Positions 1-6,324 of a stretch of DNA of 21,859 nt are shown here, piece by piece (position 1 is the stretch's first letter; each line of letters starts with the position of its first letter). Below the pieces are notes generated by a model. That model made no database searches and was not told where the DNA came from. It saw nothing but the letters and a program-made list of their open reading frames with translations. The translations under genes were made by a program, and so were the position numbers. The DNA is taken from the NCBI GenBank assembly GCA_046758065.1, contig JBHHZM010000050.1, positions 1 through 21,859 of the forward strand, given 5' to 3'. Source of the stretch: JBHHZM01 sp046758065. Its GTDB lineage: Bacteria; Pseudomonadota; Alphaproteobacteria; JAAXGF01.

Positions 1-54
1 GCCCAAGCCTTTGATTCCGTCGCGCAGGTCATTCCCCAATACATTTACAGGCTC
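1..54 (-). repeat. Terminal inverted repeat, probable insertion-sequence end (left)
   Basis: Read on the minus strand from position 54, this begins GAGCCTGTAAATG and matches the right-hand window end (from 21782) at 20 consecutive bases, then at 9 of the next 12, before the two diverge. A 32-bp imperfect inverted repeat of this kind is typical of the two ends of one insertion-sequence type. The length and the GAGCCTGTAAA-like start resemble IS256-family ends, but that family call is from memory and weak. The transposase would lie outside the window. The repeat starts exactly one base after the yicC stop codon (TGA at 57-55), so yicC is not truncated. Confidence 0.6.
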
Positions 55-942
55 TCACTCGACGTTCTGTACTTGCTCGCGCAATTGATCGATCACGGCC
101 TTGAGGTCGAGACCGATTCGCGTGAGTTCGACGTCGGCGGCCTTCGAACACAGGGTGTTGGCCTCGCGGTTGAACTCCTGGCAGAGGAAGTCGAGGCGCC
201 GACCGACGGCGCCGCCGCTCGCGATCAGTTCGCGCGCCGCCGCGACGTGCGCCCCGAGCCGATCGACTTCCTCGCGCAGATCGCTCTTGACCAGCAGCAG
301 GGCCATCTCCTGGGCGAGGCGTTCCTCCGGCAACGGCGGCATCGCATCGAGCAGTTCGGCCATCTGCTCCTCGAGGCGCCGCCGCAGCGCCTCGGGCTGG
401 AGGGCGGCGCCCTCGGCCGCCCGGGCGGCGAGCGACGCGATCTCGTCGAGTTGGTCGTTGAGCAGGGCGGCGATCCGGACGCCCTCGCCGCGCCGCGCCT
501 CGGCAAGCGCATCGAGCGTCTCCCCGAGGGTTTCGAGGATCAGCCCTTCGCGCCGTTTGCGTTCCTCGGGAGTGCTGTCGTCCTCGACCTCCTCGACGAT
601 GCCGCGGACGCGCAACAGGCCGTCGATGCTGGGCGGCGCCGCATCGATTTCGCCCTCGAAGTCCTTGAGCACGGCGAGCAGCCGGCCGAGCGCGTCGCGG
701 TTCACCCTGAGCTGCGTCTCGCCGCCCACCCGGTTGTTTTGCAAGGTGACGTTGATGCTGCCGCGCGTGAAGCGTTCGCCCACCGCCTGACGGATCCGGG
801 GATCGAGCGCGTCCATCCCGGCCGGCAAACGGCAGCGCACGTCGAGTCCGCGGCCGTTGACGCTCCGCACCTCCCAGATCCAGCCGAGCGGCCCGTCCTG
901 ACCCGTGCCGCGGGCGAAACCGGTCATGCTGGCTACGGGCAC
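55..942 (-). CDS. yicC: YicC/YloC family endoribonuclease
   Basis: The 295-residue protein has the normal family length. It begins with the conserved SMTGFAR segment (residues 5-11), followed by WEVRSVNGRGLD, a hallmark of YicC proteins. The C-terminal domain contains RRLDFLCQEFNREANTL and DLKAVIDQLREQVQNVE, almost the same ending as E. coli YicC, so the C-terminus is intact even though an element end abuts the stop codon. E. coli YicC acts as an endoribonuclease in RNA turnover; the substrate here is unknown. The start is taken as GTG at 942, because the resulting N-terminus matches relatives; an ATG at 927 would remove five residues. In many alphaproteobacteria yicC directly follows mltG. 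Here about 4.4 kb with a dehydrogenase and an accessory block separates them. Confidence 0.93.
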   Translation of the reverse strand: MPVASMTGFARGTGQDGPLGWIWEVRSVNGRGLDVRCRLPAGMDALDPRIRQAVGERFTRGSINVTLQNNRVGGETQLRVNRDALGRLLAVLKDFEGEIDAAPPSIDGLLRVRGIVEEVEDDSTPEERKRREGLILETLGETLDALAEARRGEGVRIAALLNDQLDEIASLAARAAEGAALQPEALRRRLEEQMAELLDAMPPLPEERLAQEMALLLVKSDLREEVDRLGAHVAAARELIASGGAVGRRLDFLCQEFNREANTLCSKAADVELTRIGLDLKAVIDQLREQVQNVE

Positions 943-1015
943 GGGGCGTCTCGTAAACTCTTGCGGGATGGGCGCTGGGCGCGGCGCTGGAAGCGCCGGT
1001 GGAAACGCGCGCCAC

Positions 1016-1075
1016 TATATACTCGGGAGCGGGGCTCAACAACCCCGCCCCGGGCGGGTGAAAATTCCGAGGAGG
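1016..1075 (+). promoter_or_regulatory. Leader of the dehydrogenase gene: -10 candidate, GC hairpin, Shine-Dalgarno
   Basis: A TATACT box lies at 1018-1023 with no convincing -35. It is followed by a strong stem (GCGGGG 1029-1034 with CCCCGC 1043-1048, 8-nt loop, extendable past one mismatch). The right arm can alternatively pair with GGGCGG just downstream. A strong Shine-Dalgarno sequence, GAGGAGG, lies at about 1069-1075 and fixes the TTG start at 1083. The element is read from sequence only; any regulatory role is inference. Confidence 0.4.
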
Positions 1076-1082
1076 CCGGGAC

Positions 1083-1859
1083 TTGAAGGATCCGAAAGCC
1101 GTCCTGATCACGGGCGCGAGCAGCGGTCTGGGCCGGGCGCTCGCACTGGCGTATGCCGCGCCCGGCACGGCGCTCGCGCTCACCGGACGCGACGCCGCCC
1201 GGCTCGACGCCGCCGCCGCAGCCTGCCGCGCGCGCGGCGCCGGGGTGGTCGCCGCCACCCTCGACGTGACCGATGCCGACGCCCTCGCGGCCTGGATCGG
1301 CGAAGTCGATGCGCGTTCGCCGCTCGACCTGGTGATCGCCAACGCCGGTATTTCGGGCGGCACCGGCGGCGGCGAGGGCGGCGCGCAGGCGCGGCGCATC
1401 TTCGCGGTGAACATCGCCGGCGTGCTGAATACCGTGCTGCCCGCGATTCGTCCGATGCAGGCGCGCCGCAGGGGACAGATCGCGCTGGTCAGCTCGCTCG
1501 CCGCATTCCGCGGTTTTCCCGGGGCGCCGGCCTATTCCGCCAGCAAGGCGTGGGTCAAGACCTGGGGCGAAGGACTGCGCGGCAGCCTGCGGCGCGACGG
1601 CATCGAGGTCTCGGTGATCTGCCCCGGTTTCGTGCGCACGCCGATGACCGATCTCAACCCCTACCCGATGCCCCTGCTGATGGAGGCCGAGCGCGCCGCG
1701 GCGCTGATCAGGCGGGGGCTGGCGCGCAACGCCTCCCGCATCGCCTTTCCGTGGCCGCTGTACGCGCTGGTCTGGCTGTTCGGCGCGCTGCCGCCCCGGC
1801 TCACCGACCCGCTGTTCGCCCGCCTGCCCGAGAAATCGCGCCTGCCCGAAAGGCCCTGA
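1083..1859 (+). CDS. Short-chain dehydrogenase/reductase (SDR)
   Basis: The 258-residue protein is a classical SDR: cofactor loop TGASSGLG at residues 10-17, NAG at 87-89, Asn110, and catalytic Ser138, Tyr151 and Lys155 (YSASK). It most likely uses NAD(P)(H) in the cytoplasm; the substrate cannot be told. The C-terminal part (about 200-250) has a hydrophobic stretch, FPWPLYALVWLFG, which could touch the membrane. The start codon is TTG, supported by a GAGGAGG Shine-Dalgarno about 8 bases upstream and by the lack of any better start before the cofactor loop. From memory, this SDR type often sits just after purF in Rhodospirillales. Here it is divergent from yicC, which hints at local rearrangement. 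Confidence 0.88.
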   Translation: MKDPKAVLITGASSGLGRALALAYAAPGTALALTGRDAARLDAAAAACRARGAGVVAATLDVTDADALAAWIGEVDARSPLDLVIANAGISGGTGGGEGGAQARRIFAVNIAGVLNTVLPAIRPMQARRRGQIALVSSLAAFRGFPGAPAYSASKAWVKTWGEGLRGSLRRDGIEVSVICPGFVRTPMTDLNPYPMPLLMEAERAAALIRRGLARNASRIAFPWPLYALVWLFGALPPRLTDPLFARLPEKSRLPERP

Positions 1860-1880
1860 ACCCACGCGCGTTTAGGGCCT
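1851..1880. terminator. Stem-loop overlapping the dehydrogenase stop codon
   Basis: AGGCCCT (1851-1857) pairs perfectly with AGGGCCT (1874-1880) around a 16-nt loop. No T-run follows on either strand, so this is only a possible transcript end or RNA-stabilising hairpin. Confidence 0.25.
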
Positions 1881-2103
1881 GAGCGCATAAAACACGCCTG
1901 AGGGACAACCTGGATTTCCGTCTTGGACGGTGAAACGGGCGTGCCGGTTAGGCATGCTCATGCCGCTAGCCAGTGCCAGATATTCAATGGCCCACGGCTA
2001 CCGTTGTGCCGGCCAGCATCACCCAATGGTCTGGCACAGCAATTCCGCCATGTCACGGGTCGGGTGCTGCGTAAGCTGCAGCGGGCGACAAACGAGCTTC
2101 GGA
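1881..2103. other. Intergenic stretch, no convincing gene
   Basis: Short open frames exist on both strands but none has a plausible ribosome-binding site, recognisable motif or codon pattern. The stretch contains the 11-bp repeat at 1907-1917 and a small hairpin just after it (CCGTC-TTG-GACGG, 1918-1930). It marks the left edge of the A/T-richer accessory block. Confidence 0.5.
1907..1917 (+). repeat. 11-bp direct repeat AACCTGGATTT, left copy
   Basis: The same 11 bases recur at 4514-4524, immediately after the TetR gene, so the two copies bracket the GFA/thioredoxin/AhpD-like/TetR cassette. The motif resembles dispersed intergenic palindromes of the CTGGATTCCCGC type common in proteobacteria, so it may be a repeat remnant and not an attachment site. 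Confidence 0.4.
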
Positions 2104-2523
2104 TTAGTAATAGGGAGCCGTGTCGTGGACCTTGAGATTTGACGGCAGTTCGAGCCACTCCGGCTTCGAACGTGCGAAGATGAACGTATCCAGGTCATAC
2201 CAAAACGTCGGCCGGTCGAAGGTGCCGCCCGCGATCCCTCTCCAGCCGAGTCGCAGCTCCAACGTCCAGGTTACGGTTGTGCCGCAGTTGGGGCAGAACT
2301 CGGTATCGAACCATCGCCCCCCATCCGATATAGCTCGGTAGGTTTGCAGCTCACCCCGGCAAATCTCCACGTCACATTCCTTGAAGTATATGGATAGGCC
2401 AAAGGCGCTGCCTGTGCGCTTTTGACAAAAGGTACAAGCGCACGCGGCCGCTCTCTCCGGCTCACCTTTTACTTTGTACCGTACCGACCCGCAGACGCAG
2501 CCCCCCTCATGTATTTCGTCCAT
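2104..2523 (-). CDS. GFA (glutathione-dependent formaldehyde-activating)/CENP-V family zinc protein
   Basis: The 139-residue protein has the expected zinc-ligand pattern of the GFA domain: GGCVCGSVRY with Cys9 and Cys11, CACTFCQK with Cys28, Cys30 and Cys33, and CPNC with Cys77 and Cys80. The family founder Gfa was proposed to accelerate adduct formation between formaldehyde and glutathione; most family members are uncharacterised, so the substrate here is unproven. ATG at 2523 is preceded by GAGGA at good spacing. The gene lies on the same strand as the thioredoxin and AhpD-like genes, about 200 bp downstream of the thioredoxin, and may have its own promoter. Its base composition is less GC-rich than the core genes, consistent with acquisition. 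Confidence 0.85.
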   Translation of the reverse strand: MDEIHEGGCVCGSVRYKVKGEPERAAACACTFCQKRTGSAFGLSIYFKECDVEICRGELQTYRAISDGGRWFDTEFCPNCGTTVTWTLELRLGWRGIAGGTFDRPTFWYDLDTFIFARSKPEWLELPSNLKVHDTAPYY

Positions 2524-2555
2524 GAGCTTTTCCTCGTCATCCTCGTATGCAGAAC

Positions 2556-2584
2556 AATTTACGATACCGCCGCAACCGCAACAA
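2556..2584 (-). promoter_or_regulatory. Candidate promoter of the GFA gene
   Basis: On the minus strand, TTGTTG (2584-2579) is followed after 17 bases by TAAATT (2561-2556), about 30 bp before the start codon. The match to a sigma-70 promoter is moderate. Confidence 0.35.
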
Positions 2585-2725
2585 TCGTCGTTAAATCGAT
2601 AGCAGGGTGTTGTCAGTCATCAGCGGTTCGTTTTCTCTCATAGAGTTAGGGGCGGCCCCAGATGAATTACTTCGAAGCCGGCTTCCCATTTGCGGAGCGT
2701 CCGCCACTGATCGCTTGGCGCCGAG

Positions 2726-3061
2726 TCAGCTGTGTCTGGTGATCATCCGATCAATTTCAACAAAGGGGACTTTGCCGATTCGGCGATCGACGCACGACCC
2801 GTCCTTGAACAGAAGCAGGGCCGGCACGCTTTGCACGGCGAACTCGTCGGCAAAACCGCCATTCCGTTCGACATCGACCTTGAGGATCGTCAGCTCGGGT
2901 CGCCGGCCGGCCAGATCGGCAAGTACCGGCTTGAGCGAACGGCAAGGACCGCACCATTCGGCCCAGAAGTCGACCAGGACCAGCTCACCCCGTTTGATCA
3001 ACTTCGTGCAGACCTCGGCATCGGCGTCGCGTAGGTTCGCGATTTCCACCGCAGCAGTCAT
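2726..3061 (-). CDS. Thioredoxin
   Basis: The 111-residue protein is a standard single-domain cytoplasmic thioredoxin: VLVDFWAEWCGPC with redox cysteines Cys37 and Cys40, and the cis-proline segment VPALLLF (Pro80). There is no signal peptide or extra domain. Its ATG lies four bases after the stop codon of the AhpD-like gene and has no good Shine-Dalgarno of its own, so it is probably translated by coupling on the same transcript. This suggests that it reduces the CxxC pair of its upstream neighbour, though that pairing is inferred from gene order. It is unlikely to be the cell's main thioredoxin, since it lies in an accessory block under a local repressor. Confidence 0.92.
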   Translation of the reverse strand: MTAAVEIANLRDADAEVCTKLIKRGELVLVDFWAEWCGPCRSLKPVLADLAGRRPELTILKVDVERNGGFADEFAVQSVPALLLFKDGSCVDRRIGKVPFVEIDRMITRHS

Positions 3062-3065
3062 CGGG

Positions 3066-3653
3066 TCATTCTGCCGCGACCTCGGCCGCTTCGAGCGGAT
3101 ATTTCAGGCCCTTGGGATACTTGCTTTCTTCGGTCGCATCGAGCCGCATGGTGATGTTGAACTTGTTGCCGAAGTTGAAAACACTACAACCGAAAACCAG
3201 CTCGACGATCTCCTCTTCCGTGAACTCCGCCTTCAACTCGTCATAGAAGGCATCCGGGATGTAGTTCGGGTCCCCGGCCATGTATTCGGCGAGCTTAACG
3301 CCGAGGTACTCACGCCGCGACAGCGCAGATTCGTCGATCTCACCGAATACCGCCGCTTCCTTGGGGGCAACCTGCTCGCGGACCCCGGCTGCACGGACCG
3401 TCGCGCAATAGGTGCAACGGTTGATCTCGCCGGTCTTCAGGCGCATGAGTTCGAGCATGTGCGGCGGAATTCGGCCGGCCATGAAGAACGCCTGGAAGAC
3501 TGGTACGATGGTCTTCAGCAGATCCGGCTGTCGACCGATTACGCCGAACATGGCACCGTCGTTCCACCAGCCTTCCTGGGCCTGCTGTAACAGGTCATTG
3601 ACATCGGAGTCAGCCGATCCACCGGGCTTCAACGGTTCGACCACTGAAGACAT
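3066..3653 (-). CDS. AhpD-like / carboxymuconolactone decarboxylase-fold CxxC protein
   Basis: The 195-residue protein carries the AhpD-type motif MLELMRLKTGEINRC-TYC: Glu68 lies 12 residues before Cys80, as in mycobacterial AhpD (Glu118, Cys130), and Cys80-Cys83 form the CxxC. The His that follows four residues after the second Cys in AhpD is Arg87 here, so a canonical AhpD proton relay is incomplete. Likely a thiol-based peroxidase or disulfide relay; substrate unknown. I chose ATG 3653 because GGGAGG precedes it at ideal spacing; the open frame extends upstream to 3737, but that part would lie over the promoter and operator. It is followed four bases later by thioredoxin, and is divergent from the TetR gene, which probably represses it. 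Confidence 0.82.
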   Translation of the reverse strand: MSSVVEPLKPGGSADSDVNDLLQQAQEGWWNDGAMFGVIGRQPDLLKTIVPVFQAFFMAGRIPPHMLELMRLKTGEINRCTYCATVRAAGVREQVAPKEAAVFGEIDESALSRREYLGVKLAEYMAGDPNYIPDAFYDELKAEFTEEEIVELVFGCSVFNFGNKFNITMRLDATEESKYPKGLKYPLEAAEVAAE

Positions 3654-3700
3654 GGAAACCTCCCTTTCGTTTCTAATGGCATGACGGAGACACTCGTATT

Positions 3701-3716
3701 TTGAACGAGCGGTCAA
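3701..3716. promoter_or_regulatory. Probable TetR operator, site 1
   Basis: TTGAACGAGCGGTCAA is a near-palindrome (12 of 16 positions symmetric), extended outward by CGTATT and ATACG. It has the same TTGAACG-N5-TCAA form as site 2 at 3899-3914. It lies 48-63 bp before the AhpD-like start, just downstream of the best -10 candidate, a classic position for repression. Confidence 0.62.
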
Positions 3717-3718
3717 AT

Positions 3719-3747
3719 ACGCTAAGAAGAATCGCATGCCAGGTCAA
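3719..3747 (-). promoter_or_regulatory. Candidate promoter of the AhpD-like/thioredoxin operon
   Basis: On the minus strand TTGACC (3747-3742) is followed after exactly 17 bases by TAGCGT (3724-3719). The -35 is good and the -10 is weak. Operator site 1 would cover the transcription start. Confidence 0.4.
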
Positions 3748-3898
3748 GCGGTTCGATCCGCGCAAGGTGACGCTACTGATGGCTGCAGGCCGTAGGATGC
3801 CGTGATCGAGGCCCGGCACGTTGGCGCGAGCGATCCATCCTCGCAATGAGAGGCCACGAACTCGGGCAAGGCCGCCAGCCGGCGCGACCACCGGTGTG

Positions 3899-3914
3899 TT
3901 GAACGGCTGATCAA
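3899..3914. promoter_or_regulatory. Probable TetR operator, site 2 (autoregulatory)
   Basis: TTGAACGGCTGATCAA shares TTGAACG-N5-TCAA with site 1, and has a GTTGA/TCAAC dyad. It ends 19 bp before the TetR start codon, a position suited to autorepression. Confidence 0.58.
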
Positions 3915-3933
3915 CGGAAGCTAAGTTAAGGCC

Positions 3934-4515
3934 ATGCCATGGGAAAAACAGTTCGACGAGAGCGATGTACTCGAGAAGGCGATGCAGGCCTTTTGGGCGC
4001 GCGGCTTCACGGCGACTTCGATCCGGGATCTGGTCGACTGCATGGGTCTCAATCGGGGCAGTATCTACGCGGCATTCGGTGACAAGCGCGGCCTTTTCCT
4101 AAAGGCGCTGCAGCACTACGAGACGCGCCATCGACGGACATGGCTCAAAGCCCTGCGGGAGCATCACACGCCCCGCGCCGCCATTCTCTCGGTCTTTGAA
4201 GGCGCGATCGGGACGGCCTTGTCCGACCGTAGCCGATCCGGCTGCTTCCTGGTTAACACCGCGATCGAGTTTTCGTCCCATGATGAGGAAATCGCGCAGG
4301 CGGTGGCGGCCGGGCTGTCCGAGACCGAGACTTTCTTCCGCGACTTGATCCTGGAGAGCCAGCGGCTGGGCGAGATCCCGTCCCATGTCGACCCTGCCCA
4401 TACAGCCCGTACGCTGCTCGGCTTGTTGACCGGGCTTCGCGTCCTTGCCCGCAGCCGTCCCGAGCGTTCTCTCCTTGAAGCCCTGGCGGACCAGGCCGCC
4501 GCACTTCTCAGATAA
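3934..4515 (+). CDS. TetR/AcrR family transcriptional repressor
   Basis: The 193-residue protein has the TetR DNA-binding domain: LEKAMQAFWARGFTATSIRDLV (about 13-34), then the recognition-helix region MGLNRGSIYAAFGDKRGLF (37-55). The C-terminal ligand domain contains SGCFLVNTAIEF, with Cys104 at the place where E. coli NemR has its electrophile-sensing Cys106 (alignment by motif from memory). A Cys here is common in this clade, so sensing by Cys104 is only a possibility. The gene is divergent from the AhpD-like/thioredoxin operon, and matching dyads precede both, so it likely represses itself and that operon. The start ATG 3934 has only a weak Shine-Dalgarno (TAAGG). The stop codon overlaps the right copy of the 11-bp repeat. 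Confidence 0.92.
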   Translation: MPWEKQFDESDVLEKAMQAFWARGFTATSIRDLVDCMGLNRGSIYAAFGDKRGLFLKALQHYETRHRRTWLKALREHHTPRAAILSVFEGAIGTALSDRSRSGCFLVNTAIEFSSHDEEIAQAVAAGLSETETFFRDLILESQRLGEIPSHVDPAHTARTLLGLLTGLRVLARSRPERSLLEALADQAAALLR

Positions 4516-4524
4516 CCTGGATTT
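4514..4524 (+). repeat. 11-bp direct repeat AACCTGGATTT, right copy
   Basis: Identical to 1907-1917 and in the same orientation. It begins inside the TetR stop codon (TAA, 4513-4515) and so forms the exact right edge of the four-gene cassette. Confidence 0.4.
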
Positions 4525-4820
4525 ATCCCGCGACAACCGTGTAGCGCTCCCGGCACCACGCGCGCCTTGAACCCGGGCGTGTACGGCTTCCGTTTCTACA
4601 TCGCCGAACTCCTCCTCGGCGTAGACCGGAAAAGTTGATCACATCGCTTGCGTCACTGTCCGATTCCCGGGGAGTAGCGCACACCCCGCCTTGCTGATTA
4701 AGATCAATGTTCGGCGCCGCTCGGTCACCTAAAGTACGTGCATCCGAGGTGCACATCGGCTGGTGGTGGCCCGGTGTCGTACGATGCCTTGAGCGGCGTT
4801 CCGATCCGGCGAGTGATTCC
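4516..4820. other. Intergenic stretch before the STAS gene
   Basis: Apart from the 11-bp repeat I see no gene, strong promoter or terminator in these 305 bases. The reading frame of the STAS gene runs open back to 4707, but that N-terminal extension does not look like protein and is not part of the family. Confidence 0.5.
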
Positions 4821-5183
4821 ATGATCGAGTTCATGTCCGAGAGCAGCGGCAGTGTTGTCGGTATCAGAGCTACCGGCAAACTAACGGACGCGGATTACAA
4901 GCACAGCCTGATCCCCAAGCTCGAGTCTCTCTTTAGCGAGCACGGCAAACTCAACGTTCTGTTTTACATGGATAAGTCGTTCGAAGGATGGGATCTCGAC
5001 GCCGCCTGGGACGATGCGTCATATGGGCTCAGGCACAGAGCCGACTTCGAAAAGCTTGCTGTCGTCGGCGGTCCGGCCTGGGTCGAATGGTGTATCAAAC
5101 TGAGCGGCTTTCTCATGAAAGGCGAGATCAGGATATTTTCCGCCGACCAGCTTAAGAGTGCCTGGATTTGGCTAAAAAGTTAG
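4821..5183 (+). CDS. SpoIIAA-like STAS-fold protein
   Basis: The 120-residue protein matches the SpoIIAA-like family (STAS fold, lipid-binding relatives in the CRAL-TRIO direction). Features include MIEFMSESSGSVVGIRATGKL at the start, LTDADYKHSLIPKLESLF (21-38), GKLNVLFYMDKSFEGWD (42-58), and the ending GFLMKGEIRIFSADQLKSAWIWL. The function of these small stand-alone proteins is mostly unknown. I recognise the family by pattern only. The start ATG 4821 is chosen because it gives the family N-terminus; the longer frame from 4707 adds unrelated residues. It is a single-gene unit, convergent with mltG, and outside the repeat-bounded cassette. Confidence 0.8.
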   Translation: MIEFMSESSGSVVGIRATGKLTDADYKHSLIPKLESLFSEHGKLNVLFYMDKSFEGWDLDAAWDDASYGLRHRADFEKLAVVGGPAWVEWCIKLSGFLMKGEIRIFSADQLKSAWIWLKS

Positions 5184-5193
5184 TGGCTTCGAT

Positions 5194-5219
5194 TTACCCT
5201 GCGGCCATCTAGAGGGTAA
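5194..5219. terminator. Hairpin between the convergent STAS and mltG genes
   Basis: TTACCCT (5194-5200) pairs with AGGGTAA (5213-5219) across a 12-nt loop. No T-run follows, so it is only a possible bidirectional transcript end. Confidence 0.3.
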
Positions 5220-5311
5220 GCGGCGCGACAAGCCCCCATGGCATCAGGCGAACCCTGGCAACCCGAATGGGCCCTCGCTCACGACCAGCCGGGCATGATG
5301 GGGCCCGGTAT

Positions 5312-6319
5312 CTACGGGTCGGCGTGTCGCTCGCCCGCGCCGTCGTCGCCGTGCCTGAGCTTGCGCCAGCGCGCGACATTGCGGTTGTGCTCGGCGAGCG
5401 TCCGGGCGAAGACGTGGCCGCCGGCGCCGTCGGCGACGAAATAGAGATCCGCGGTGGGCAGCGGGTCGAGCACCGCGGCGAGCGCGGCGCGTCCCGGGTT
5501 GGCGATCGGCGTCGGCGGCAGTCCGCGCACCCGGTAGGTGTTGTAGGGGCTGTCGATCGCGAGGTCGGCGCGGGTCAGCGGCCGGTCGAGCACGCCCTTG
5601 CCGCCAGTGATCGCATAGACCACCGTGGGGTCCGATTGCAGCCGCATGCCGCGCCGCAGCCGGTTGAGAAAAACCCCGGCGATGTGCGCGCGTTCGTCGG
5701 CGCGGGCGGTTTCCTTTTCGACCATCGAGGCGAGGATCAGCGCTTCGTTCATGTCCGCGAGCGGCAGACCGTCGCTTAAGCGGCCCCGCAGCGCGTCGAG
5801 CGCGGCGCGCATCGCCGCCGCCATGCGCCCGACCAGCGCCGCGCGCTGATCGCCGTACGAGAAATGATAGGTCTCGGGCAGCAGCGATCCTTCCCGGGGC
5901 GGCGGCCCGACGGCGCCGGCGAGACCGTCGGTCGCGCTCACCAGGTCGAGCACCTGACGGACCGTCAGCCCTTCGGGAACGGTGAGCCGGCGCACCACGG
6001 TGCGCCCGCCGATCAGGATCTCCATGGCGCCGCGGGCGCTGACGCCGGGCGGGAACGCATACTCGCCGGCCTTGAGGTCGCGCCCGGCGCGCGACAGCCG
6101 GACGCCGAGGACGAACAGCCAGGGGCGTTCGATCACGCCGGCCGCGGCGAGCCGCCGGGCGATGGCCGCGAGCCCGAGCCCGTGCGGCAGGACCACGGTG
6201 GTCTCCGCGGCAAGCCGACCCGGGCTCTCGAACGCGATCCGCCCCCACGCCAGCGCCACGACGCCGAGCGCCGCGATCAGAAGAAGGGTCAGGAGAGCGC
6301 GGCGGACGACGCGCCGCAT
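5312..6319 (-). CDS. mltG: Endolytic murein transglycosylase MltG
   Basis: The 335-residue protein has one N-terminal membrane anchor (about residues 8-26, LLTLLLIAALGVVALAW) and a periplasmic YceG-type domain. The catalytic glutamate is in ILASMVEKET (Glu201). Other family signatures are EGSLLPETYHFS (143-154), GVFLNRLRRGMRLQSDPTV (215-233), DSPYNTYRVRGLPPTPIANPG (256-276) and YFVADGAGGHVFA. MltG cleaves nascent glycan strands and sets their length. ATG 6319 lies five bases after the fabF stop and has AGGTG inside the fabF end, so it is translated with the fab operon. The frame is open further upstream but over fabF. The short C-terminal tail after residue 320 is charged and unremarkable. 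Confidence 0.95.
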   Translation of the reverse strand: MRRVVRRALLTLLLIAALGVVALAWGRIAFESPGRLAAETTVVLPHGLGLAAIARRLAAAGVIERPWLFVLGVRLSRAGRDLKAGEYAFPPGVSARGAMEILIGGRTVVRRLTVPEGLTVRQVLDLVSATDGLAGAVGPPPREGSLLPETYHFSYGDQRAALVGRMAAAMRAALDALRGRLSDGLPLADMNEALILASMVEKETARADERAHIAGVFLNRLRRGMRLQSDPTVVYAITGGKGVLDRPLTRADLAIDSPYNTYRVRGLPPTPIANPGRAALAAVLDPLPTADLYFVADGAGGHVFARTLAEHNRNVARWRKLRHGDDGAGERHADP

Positions 6320-6324
6320 CGCAC

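Noticed and set aside
29..1414. Long minus-strand open frame across yicC and the dehydrogenase
   Set aside because: Low-complexity Arg/Ala/Pro translation with no motif; it overlaps two real genes in another frame.
1923..2142. Small open frames after the dehydrogenase
   Set aside because: No Shine-Dalgarno, no recognisable motif, and competing frames on both strands; nothing supports a gene.
5161..5171. Third CTGGATTT copy as part of the 11-bp repeat family
   Set aside because: It lies inside the STAS coding sequence, where it encodes conserved residues, and matches only part of the repeat.
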